Shown one piece after another: positions 1 through 11,100 of a stretch of 64,000 nt of DNA (its first letter is position 1; each line of letters opens with the position of its first letter). Made by a program: the position numbers and the translations under genes. Source of the DNA: Onchocerca volvulus. Lineage: Eukaryota; Nematoda; Chromadorea; Rhabditida; Onchocercidae. Under the pieces are notes generated by a model, which was not told the DNA's origin, ran no database searches, and saw only the letters and a program-made list of their open reading frames with translations. Location of the stretch: positions 13,171,560-13,235,559 of the forward strand of contig HG738140.1 in the NCBI GenBank assembly GCA_000499405.2. Reading direction: 5' to 3'.

Positions 1-401
1 GATCGCAGTTATTGATTCTCAATTTATTATTATTATCATCCAAAAATGGTCACCTGTCACAGGTATGACAGGTAAAAAAAAGTAAATATATCTAAATTAA
101 AAAAGGCATCTATTCAAATGCAAAATTGTATCGAAATTTGAAAGCAATTGGTGAAGAGATTGCAAAATTATATACCAAATAGCAGCAACGATGATTTACA
201 TTTTTGTTTACGTAGATTATAAAAAAACCTATTTTCTACCGTAAATTGATCTTCAAAATACGCATACGCAGAAATACGATTGCCGATGCAACCTCATTAT
301 AAAGTTGCTTATAGCTGATGCAGCCAACTTTGAGCTAAATCATCGATTCCAAGTTCTGAATTATCAGACTGGCGAAATAAATTCGGAACGCATGTCTGAA
401 A

Positions 402-1312
402 AACTCACTAAAAATTTTTTGGCCCTTAACAAATTTCAATGGTAGATTGGTGTAAATGTATCTTAGAATGAATTAAAAAAAATCTTCCTTCATTCTGAAT
501 GTTTGCTGCTTCTTTTCTTTTTTTATTTTTATTTATTTTTCCACTTTTTTTTGTAGAAAATTTCGTTTATTGATTTTTTTAAGTAGAAATTTAATGATCA
601 AAAAATAAAAAATCATGCAAATTTTGCATTCAAAATAACTTGAGAAAAAGAAATCCAAAACCATAGATAAGATTAAAATTCTAAATATTTAATCGAATTT
701 TTCCAACTTCTCCACCCGTTTTTGCACAAAGTTTCAACTTTCAAGATTTCATATTCAGATTCATTTCTCTTTGCCATTGAAAAATTTTTGTTTTTTTCAA
801 ACTCATTGAAATGTCCCCAATGAAATCTTGCATGCATTAATTAATGATGGATCTTATCATTTGAAATTTTAAGAAAAAAGAAAACAAATATTGAAGGAAT
901 TTGCATGCTTCATTTCAGAAAATTAAATTAATTTGTTACAAGATGGCTTGCAACAATTTCTTGCTTGCTTATCATCAATCGATAAGCAAGAGATAAGGAA
1001 GAAAGGCAATGACTATAGATGTAAGGATTTAAAAGAGCAGAATTTAGCCTGTTTTATCATCGAAGTCTTACTCGAGGACCATGCTGTAGTAGTTAATAGC
1101 AATAAAGGAATCTTGGATAAACAAGCAAAACTCCTTCAAATAGAAGACTTAATAATCGATCGTTTGTTAACATTATAAATTTACAACACTTTCAAGTACT
1201 CATTCAAATCAAACCAGTTCATTGTGATAAAAAACAATTTCTCAGCAGAAAGAGAATAAAATTTTCAGGAAAATGAGATAAAACTTTTCTTGCATGAAAA
1301 TTTAATCTTTTA
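402..1312 (+). repeat. Left arm of a ~0.9 kb inverted repeat
   Basis: This segment recurs in reverse orientation at about 8836-9736. By eye the arms differ only by scattered substitutions, homopolymer length changes and one ~10-bp indel just after the open stretch (near 1195-1205). The best-conserved part runs from about 640 to 1175. I see no terminal inverted repeats within an arm and no clear target-site duplication, so it is not an obvious DNA transposon. The arm contains an 81-codon open stretch followed about 80 bp later by an AATAAA hexamer, so it resembles the 3' end of a gene copied as a block. Confidence 0.9.
944..1178 (+). CDS. Orphan terminal-exon-like ORF inside the left inverted-repeat arm
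   Basis: The open stretch has balanced, charged composition unlike the surrounding low-complexity DNA. It includes the segments SSIDKQEIRKKGNDYRCKDL and ILDKQAKLLQIEDLIIDRLL and ends in TAA. There is no in-frame ATG at its beginning and an in-frame TAA lies at 924-926. If real, it would be a terminal exon entered through an acceptor such as the AG at 942-943. An AATAAA hexamer follows at about 1254-1259. The second copy, on the minus strand at 8961-9195, encodes the same peptide except for the penultimate residue (T versus V). I do not recognise the family. It could be the 3' exon of a gene lying left of the window, or a captured fragment. Confidence 0.3.
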
Positions 1313-1684
1313 AAATTTAAGGTTCGAAATTTTTTTTTAGAATTTTTTTAACAGAAAATAATTTTTTTAACTTCTTATTGCATAAAAAAACTATTCAAAA
1401 TAAAATAAAGTTTATTTAAAAATGATCTTCCAAATTCCATTTCGCACTTCTGTTTCCTCCCGGAAATGTTTCAACTTTTGTTTCTTATTATTAATTTTTT
1501 TCACTAATCAAATAGCTTAGTGATTGATTCATTTAGGCTGATTCTTTTACGTAATTTATAAAAGTAACCGGAATGCTATTATGTAATAGTATCCATCATT
1601 TATTTCATCAGATCCTTCAGGTAAGTCAACCTGAATTTAATTTCTTTGAGTGTCGTTTTCATCAGAAATATTCAAATTTCTCAG

Positions 1685-1832
1685 CATTAGTTATATATTT
1701 TACGTTGACCGTATTGAAGATACAAGTTTCCTGAATGTCAGCAAATCTTGGCATCATTTTGTGAGCCCTAAATTGAATTTCATTGATACTTTGAAATGGA
1801 ATAGAAGAATGAAATACAACATCACGGAATAA
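1685..1832 (+). CDS. Possible terminal exon, weakly F-box-like
   Basis: A TTTCTCAG acceptor ends at 1684 and an open frame runs to TAA at 1830-1832. The peptide reads YVDRIEDTSFLNVSKSWHHF and continues to MKYNITE. The D..FLNVSKSWHHFV pattern resembles the second half of an F-box, where a leucine-rich helix is followed by V(S/C)K.W..LV, but this is only a resemblance. A perfect CAG|GTAAGT donor lies at 1618-1626, only 66 bp upstream. A matching upstream exon with a start codon could not be built because the relevant frame is closed before about 1572. It may be a decayed gene fragment. Confidence 0.15.
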
Positions 1833-4800
1833 CTAATCAAAAATGACAATCACAAAAATCATTATAATAATTATTGAAATATCAAAAAAGGGAAGCTAAT
1901 AATGAAAAGTTGATTTGCTGAGAACGGAAGAAAAATTCTTCTTCAACTCGAGAAGTGGAATATTACAGAATTTGTTGAATATGACTAATAGTGCTCTCTT
2001 ACTATTACTATTAACTAAAAAGTTTTGCACGGATGACCTGGAAAATAAGAACAATAGACGGTTTTAATTTAACATCTTCAAAAAGAGAAATTGGAATTTC
2101 AACAATTGCACAAATTTTAACAAGCTTTTTTGGACTGAATAGCTAAATCGAGTATTTATAATAATTATAGCATTTATAAAATCAAATCTTAAATTACTAA
2201 TATACAAACTTTTAGTAGCTTATTTACCAGAAAAGTTTTTGGATGATTGTTTACTAGAACCTGAGGAGAAAAAAAAACTTCACGAAAAGATTATATTTAG
2301 GCGTCAATAGTAAAAAGTTAAAATTATTAGCATATAAACTGAAAATTTAAATGAAATTAAATGATTGAAATATAAGAAATAATCAAAGAAATTTTAAAAA
2401 TTTTAAGAGAAATTTAGAAAATTATAATATTTCTAATTGTGGAACAAGAGCTTATAAAATAATTTCAGTTGATTTTATTGATTTATTTGTTTTCTCTTGA
2501 CGCATTTCTTTAGTTCAATTCAAAGTGTCAATTTCTATTCTTCCATTGGCGTTTCTTTCCTCTAAAATTCTCTCTCTTTACTTGGCTTCATACTTTTCCG
2601 AAATTTCAGTTTGAATTTTTATAAATTTTTTTTGCCTAGTTTTTCTAAAAAACTAAAAATATTTCTGTTGCTCAAATGAAGAGAAAGCAAAAATTTCTGC
2701 CCATTTTGGAGCTTACTATGCTGGAAATCCGAATGATTGACAGAAGTATTGATTTTTTATGTTCTTTCAGGATTTAGGAAAAAGAGAAGTGATAAAGAGA
2801 GAAGTGTTGATGGCTATTTATGAATGAAATATAATTTCTCAGATAATGCTATATTTAAACAATAGGAAGTTAATTTCTTTGAAAAATGGATAAATTTTCC
2901 AATTTTAAGCTTTAGGAAATCAAAAATGATCGTAAGAATTTATCAAAAATTTCGTAAATCCAAAACTTTTACTTCAGTGCATAACTTTTTTCTTGAATAT
3001 ATAATTTCTCTGAGCTATTTTTTTTTTTTTTTTGAATCCCATCTTTTCAAATCTTCCTGATAGATTTAGCCGAAAAGAAGGTGAAATTCATCAATAGAAA
3101 TCACTCAAATAACATCCATATTAAAAAGTCAATACAGAGGAAAAATAAAGTAACTTGCATGCATGCAAGAGATTTCATTTTTAAAAAAGTATTCATTTTG
3201 TAATTCATAAATTTTGCTCGAAAAATTTGAAATGACCATTTTTAGGTCTAATTTTATAGGATATAAACGAATATCCATTCATTTATTTGCAAAAAAAAAA
3301 AAGTGAAATACTGAATAAATAAGCAGAATTATAATCCATAAGAAAAATAATGCGTTCAATTCGAAATTATCTCAGCTTAATGATCACAACTTCAAGTATT
3401 TGATAAAAATCTGCAATTGATAAGATAAAATATAAATGATTACGACAGGAAAGTGAGCTATGATAGTGGATTATATTTTGAATAATTTAGTTAAACATGA
3501 AATTAATATGAGTTGATCTTCGGGGTTGATCTTTAGCTTATTAAGTTTGCTGATCTTTGACCTTACGTATTATATGATTAGAATGAAAAAGTGAAAAAGA
3601 CATTTCATTTTATTGTTTTTTGTGTTTCCTTTCAATAGAAACGCTTTCTCAAAGAAATAATAAGTAATTTAACAATAATATGTTATTGCATGAAAATGAA
3701 AAATATAAAGCATCCAAGGCCCTTCTATTGAAGTTTAAGCCTGAATTTTGACCATCGGAGACAAAAAGAATGGAAAGTGCCGAAAGATGGTTCAGGCCTG
3801 AAACTTGGCAAGCCTCAGGCCTGAAACTTCTCTCTCTATTTTTTATTCATTATTATTAGATATTTCGTGTCAAGACAAATTCTGAAACTATCCATAGGCT
3901 CATTTTTCAGTTTTCTTAAGCTTTTAATTGCCATCCTTTTCTTATATTCAAGGCTTTATTCTACTTTCATTTATGTTATCATTTTATTATTATTTTCCAA
4001 ATCATTATCATTTTTTCATCATTATCACTATCATTTTGTTTTTATAATAATCATATCATCAATTCATCATCATTTTTTCATCATTATCACTATCATTTTG
4101 TTTTTATAATAATCATATCAACTAGCTAGATATTCATGTCTATCAAAATTTTTTGTTCTAAATAGTGAAGTTAAAAATCCAATGATTTTTGAGCATTATA
4201 AAAATTTTTGCAACCCAATTATACTGCAAAACTACAGAATGTTGCAACTATAATTTCATTATTACTTTGTATTAATTCAAATTTCAAAAAAGGAATTGTT
4301 CATATTTGATTTTTGTTAAATGTCTGATAAGTTGGAAACATCATCCATCCTCCTCTTGTTGACTCAGGCCAAATACCTTATTCTCTGCTTTTATCAATGC
4401 AGATCTTATCAATACAGTGTAATCGAGATAAATTCGATGTTATTTATCAATAGTCGTTTTAATCCATTGCGATGCTTTCTTAGTTTCAGAGAAACAAGAA
4501 ATTAGATATTTCATTTTAATTTCTTCAACTGTTTAACTTAACATCAAATTTTGATAATGGATTCATGTTATGAATACAAAGATAAACTATTTGGTTGAAA
4601 TGTTTGTCCAAAAGCGCATTTTCCATTTCAAAAATTATTTTTAAAATCAAAAAAGAAAAAGCAACAGAGTTTGGATTTACAAAATAAGAAAAAATTTGAT
4701 CTTTAAATTTATTAGTATTGATCGGATAATGAAAAAATTTCCATGTGAAATTTTTAATTTGCATATTTCCAAATTTTTGTTTAAAAGTATCACTGTTCAT

Positions 4801-5105
4801 TTTCTTTTTCATCTTATCACTTTATCACTACCACTAATCGAATTTTCAAATGGATGAATAGTTGCATTGTTATTTTGTTGTTATCCTCGAGATACTAACT
4901 GATTTCTGTTGAAATGAAAAATTTTATTCATTTCTTTTATTTATTGATTCACAATCAATAATTCAGTAGTAATTGATGCAACACTTCCATCACTCTATTG
5001 ATCCCACCTTTTTTTCGTCAACATTACTATTATAAATATTATTGTCAGTATAATTTTCACTATTATCATTTTTAGATTCATTATCATCGAGATTAATTTG
5101 GAAAA
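1833..5105. other. AT-rich upstream region without a recognised gene
   Basis: The stretch is mostly A/T-rich single-copy DNA with short open frames of low-complexity composition. It holds a 16-bp perfect palindrome at 3154-3169 (CTTGCATGCATGCAAG), two copies of TTCAGGCCTGAAACTT or a close variant near 3800-3832, and a 62-bp tandem duplication at 4011-4120. A TTTTTAG acceptor-like site lies about 30 bp before the RhoGEF start at 5106 and could be a trans-splice site. Otherwise I see nothing coding. Confidence 0.5.
4011..4120. repeat. 62-bp tandem duplication
   Basis: A unit starting TTTTTTCATCATTATCACTA repeats with a 62-bp period. The first copy begins at 4011 and the second at 4073, and they are identical for about 48 bp. 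It creates a short low-complexity open frame that is unlikely to be coding. Confidence 0.85.
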
Positions 5106-8100
5106 ATGTTCGGAGAAACGAAAAGCAATATAAGATTGAAATCGAAAAGGATCTATGAAAATAATCCAGGAAATGTTTCGGTAAATGTCCTTTTTTTTCC
5201 TATTTATAAGTTATATAATTTTTTTCTCATATATTTATAAAAATTAAATTGTCATTTTTTCTCATATATTCATTAAAATTATTCATATTTTTCCCACGAC
5301 ATTAATTTTCTTTGTACTGGCCTGGCCGCTGTCGTCGTTTTAAATTATATTTGAAAAATTTGGTTATGTTGAAAAGGAAAAATGAAATTGAATTATTAAC
5401 GATATATTTGATCAGTTTAGGTTGAAATAAGCAATTCAAGCTGAATTAAATTTCGTGAAATTTCACAGATCATAAAAATTGAAAATACATTTATCCTTAG
5501 GAATTTGGTATAAACAAAACAAAAGTGATAAATTGTATTTAATATAATACTTATACGAAAGATATAAACGTACGATAATCTCACAATGCTATCTGTTTTT
5601 TACATATAAAATAGTGCTAAACAACATTTATAATTCATGCGACACTTTCAGTTTCAGATAATATTTGTAGTTAGCATTCAGAATTAGAATATGTTTTAAT
5701 AATACATTTTAATTCGATATGCTTTTCTATCCATTATTATGCAACTGCTAAATTTGATTTATAGTTATTTATGATCGGTCATTTGTCATTCTGCGAACAA
5801 ATGGAGAAGATCAGTAATAGACTGATTCTAAACGAGATATCAAGAGATAAAAAAATACCGCCAATTAATCAACTGCGATCGAATTATTTTGAATGACCAA
5901 AAGACTGACCATGCAATAAATGATGAAATTAAATGAACTTATGTTTGCTTGTATAATCTAAACATAAATAAAAACTTTTAGCAATCGGAAAGATCAAATC
6001 AGTAAACTTTTTTTTTAATTTTTACATGAGGTGCGTAGTCACCTGTTCTACAAGTTGTATTCACTTAAAAACATGTAAAGATTAAATACCTGCCATAGTC
6101 AGATTATATTTCTTGTTACAAAGGTCAAAACTCGTTGTGATGACCACTGCTTTAATAAATTTTCAACGACATTTATGCAAATAACACATTGAATGAAGAA
6201 GTCAGCAATAAAGAAAATGCTTAAAAAGCGTAAGAAAATATAAAGTAAATCAAAAAATAAAAAATAAAAAATGAATAATCAATAATTATTTAGATTTGAG
6301 TGATATTTAATAGCGCACTTTTTTTTTTTAAAATTTTTTTCTAACAAAAAAAAAAAAAAAATTTATTCATTTGACGAGTTATACAATATGTCGTAGAGAT
6401 TTTTATTTAGATTATCGAGGAGTTTTATTTATACCTTTGGAGGATATTAAAGTAGAAAATAAAGACATCAGAATACTGCATCGTTCAATTTAAAATTGTA
6501 TTTATTAGATTTATCTGATATAAAATTCTCATGGGATTCATAAATTTGATTATAAGACTACGCGGAAAATTCAAGTAATAGGAAAATAAATTTTCAACCG
6601 TTGTAGCAGGTCGTCTTTCATTTCGCTATTTTCATTTCAGAATCATTATTCTTTGATGGATCCTGATCGAAGAAATGAATGTTGCAAAGCATTTGATGTC
6701 GAATATCAAGATGAATATGGTTAGTTTTTTTCTTCTTTTTTTATTTTCTGATAATTATTCATTCAGATAGCGTGAAAAAAAGAGATAATATCTATCTTTA
6801 AGCTTAGGAAAACGAAATATATAAATAAAAGTTGTCTTGAAATAGTCATTTCTAATGAATTTTACAATCTTTAGTACTAAGAATTAAACGAATTATGTCA
6901 TTTGATGATTAGATTATAGAACATTGATGAACATTTGATGATTATATAACAGCTGCATCATGCATTTACGTATATCAGGAAGACTATTTTTCACAATTTT
7001 ACTTATTTTTTATTTTAATTTTAGGGAAGAGAAATAGAAAAAAAGAAAGAAAATGAAAATATTGGCAATAATCATATTATAATGATATATACTTTTACAA
7101 ATATTGTCTAAAAAATTTTTTTTCTCAAAAATTTGTTTTCAAAAAAAAAAAAAAATTTTTGCTTGCGTTAGTCGTATACATTAATTTTAATAAATCTCGG
7201 CAGTTTCTATTCCAGTAAATCTGAATACCAATTGTCAAAGAAACTTTTTTAATTGTGTTAATTCTTTTTTTTTTATTTTGGTTCTGACAATTTTGATTGT
7301 AACGACTAAACTGATTTTACCGATCCTGATTATGAACCGGTCAATTATGCTTTTAATTTTGATAGTTGTAATTTTAGTAATGAATATTGCACCTTCACAA
7401 ATCGAACTTTTCTATTCTGTACTCAATTGATTGATTAAATCCCATTTATTAATTATTTTCCATTTATTGCAATATGAAGACATTAGCAAAACTAAAATGA
7501 AAGAAATATTTCTGCAAAATGTATTCAAATAAAACAATTCTCAAATTATTTGAATTCATTTTTAAATTCTTTTATTGTACATACTGCTAAGTTTATTTTC
7601 TTGTTGGTTGAGAAAAGAAAAATTTTCTGAAAAAAATCATTAATGTGCGATCAAGTCTTTTCTACAATTCTTAAAGAAGTTCTTTCTTGTTTTAAAAAGA
7701 TTTTCATCCAGTATTCAAGTTCAAATTTAGAAGTTTTATTTTATTTATTACAATACGCCGATCCAAAGGTTAATACTTGAATCACTTATATTCAGTTAGA
7801 AGCTTCATAACTAAATCTGAACAATCCTGATATCTATCTATGACAGATTCCGACTTATGGAAACTTAAATAATATATCGGTCTTAAAAATAATTAATTGG
7901 AACGGCTTTTAGAACTTCCAATTAATCCTTTAATAATCGATGTATTCTTATCATCTCATAATGAGTAAAATTGAGAGCAGTTTTGCTCATTATGATAAAT
8001 ATATCGGCTATTAAAGAATTAATTAGAAATTCTGAAATTAATTAGTGGAGAAAAAAAGTTCCATACAATCATAAGCGATGATGCTTAATAGCAGATTTAT

Positions 8101-11100
8101 TTATTATTACAATAAATTCCAAAAACATTCGATGTTTCTTTCCAATTTGATTTTAGATTAATTTTACAGCGTATTTGATTATACGACAGTTTTTGATAAT
8201 TTGTCAAGTTATCTTTCTTTACCAATATAGTATTCTTCCTTGAAAATTCCATAAACTATCGCATACAGAAAAAAATTAAAATTTAAATTTGATTTTAGAT
8301 CCCTCACACGAAATAAATACATTTATACGTAACGTCCCAAATTCCTATGAAACATTTTTTTTTTTTTCATTACTTTGCCGTTTACTCACAATCATTTCCT
8401 ATTTTCCCAATTTTTCAGGAAATGTAATCGGAAATCCGGAAAAAGTACAACCGGATCAAAGAAAAAGACTTCGTGATTGTTTAGATGATTGTTCATGTCG
8501 ACTTGGCCTAAAACCATCGGAAGTGTTGTTTTTCATGGAAAATTCTGATACATTGCTTCCGGACAATAGTGATATCAATTCTCTCAGAGGTCGACAAATC
8601 ATTGCACATGGTAATTTTGTGCCGTACTTGGCTTAATTTGGCTAAAAAAATGAAATTTTTAATTTTCTAGGAAAAAGTGAAAGTGCAAATTGAAATTTGA
8701 AAGACCATTTTAATTAATTTTTTATTTTGTTCTATTCTGAATACTTTTCTATGCGATAAAAAGCTAGTAAAATATTTTCGGGACTGAATAAGCATGTTTT
8801 TTAAACATTTTTTTGAAAAAATTCCAGACTTTTGATTTTTAAAGATTAAATTTTCATGCAAGAAAAGTTTTATCTCATTTTCCTGAGAATTTTATTCTCT
8901 TTCTGCTGAGAAATTGTTTTTTATCAAAATGAACTGGTTTGATTTGAAAGTGATGTAAATTTATAATACTAACAAACGATCGATTATTAAGTCTTCTATT
9001 TGAAGGAGTTTTGCTTGTTTATCCAAGATTCCTTTATTGCTATTAACTACTACAGCATGGTCCTCGAGTAAGACTTCGATGATAAAACAGGCTAAATTCT
9101 GCTCTTTTAAATCCTTACATCTATAGTCATTGCCTTTCTTCCTTATCTCTTGCTTATCGATTGATGATAAGCAAGCAAGAAATTGTTGCAAGCCATCTTG
9201 TAACAAATTAATTTAATTTTCTGAAATGAAGCATGCAAATTCCTTCAATATTTGTTTTCTTTTTTCTTAAAATTTCAAATGATAAGATCCATCATTAATT
9301 AATGCATGCAAGATTTCATTGGGGACATTTCAATGAGTTTGAAAAAAACAAAAATTTTTCAATGGCAAAGAGAAATGAATCTGAATATGAAATCTTGAAA
9401 GTTGAAACTTTGTGCAAAAACGGGTGGAGAAGTTGGAAAAATTCGATTAAATATTTAGAATTTTAATCTTATCTATGGTTTTGGATTTTTTTTTCTCAAG
9501 TTATTTTGAATGCAAAATTTGCATGATTTTTTATTTTTTGATCAATAAATTTCTACTTAAAAAAATCAATAAACGAAATTTTCTACAAAAAAAAGTAGAA
9601 AAATAAATAAAAATAAAAAAAGAAAAGAAGCAGCAAACATTCAGAATGAAGGAAGATTTTTTTTAATTCATTCTGAGATACATTTCCACCAATCTACCAT
9701 TGAAATCTGTTAAGGAAAAAAAAATTTTTAGTGAGTGTAAGTTCTAGAAGATTCACGTGGATCGCACCATTCAACTATCTTATATTACCTGATTATCTAT
9801 GATTTCGAGATTGTTAGATTGATACGTTTTTGAAGTTTGACGAATTTATTAATATAATTAAGTAATTATTTAACAGTTTTTATCAGAAATATTTAAAAGA
9901 TTAGTTATCTGCAAACAATAATTGCTATTAAATGGATGAAGTTGTCTATAATCAGTGTTTTCGTTAAGGTCACTGCAAGGAAGAACTATAATACTGATTA
10001 TATCAATATCGATTTGACATTACTAGCCTAAGTAATAAAATTTGGCTTTTAAATTTACATAAATTTTAATTCTTCAGAGCGAAAGTTACTTTAATGAAAT
10101 GAAAAGTGATTTGAATTGAAAAATTCAAACAAAGAAATTGGACACATGTTTGATGTCTGGAAAGAAAAATTCGTTAGAATTCAAACTTTTCACATTTTCT
10201 GTTTCAAACCGTTCAGTATTTTATATAGCAACGAATTCTCTCCCTCTCTCTCTCTCACCGAATTCGTCCATCCTGCGAATTGTTTGTAATTCGATTATTA
10301 AGTATCGTCAAAAATGTTCATGATTATGAATTTTTGATAAAATTAATAATGATTAGTTTACTGATTTGAAAGTTTATGATATTAATGATTTAATGATTCA
10401 TAACTGGGGAATATTTATGATAACGAAATTCAGATATACAAATGTCAGGAACTAATCACGTAAGAAGCCTTATACAAAATTGACCAATGGTTAGTTCGTT
10501 GGCCATATAGTATATGCAATATATGAGACATAAATTGATTGATCGGTAGAAAATTTTTGAATCAAATTATTTCATCAAATATCACAAGTTCTTCTATCAG
10601 GCGTAAATTTTACGTTGTAATTTCTGATCAATTCTTTTGATACTAATAATTTAAGATTAATGAAAACTGAGTATCAATTTAAGAATCTTTCTTGTCACCA
10701 TTTTCTCATTTCTTATTATTGTCACTATCATTTCTTTATCTATCATTAATTTACTATTATTTCATTCTTTTCTGGAAAAAAATATAAAACAAAGTTTTTC
10801 TTTTTATATTTTGAATTGAAAAAATAAGATATTATTGACAATAAAATGAAATTTCCGGTCTAAAAGAATGAAATGAATAAGGATTTTTCATTTCTTAGAT
10901 TGTGTGAAATGGGAATGATAGAAATATGAACGGTTTTTGAGAAGAGTTTTTTCCAAATAATTAAAATAGAAAGAGGAAGAAAGATTATTTGAGAAAAGAA
11001 GGAAATAAAAATTCAAATCAAGAATTTGTATATGATATAGTATTATCAGCATTATCATCAAGAACTAATGATATCGATCAAGAGTAATCTTGCACTCATA

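Noticed and set aside
3867..4109. 80-codon open frame rich in Ile, Phe and His
   Set aside because: It is created by the 62-bp tandem duplication of CATTATCA-type sequence.
402..9736. Inverted repeats as ends of one large DNA transposon
   Set aside because: The 7.5 kb between them encodes ordinary RhoGEF exons, not a transposase. No target-site duplication was seen.
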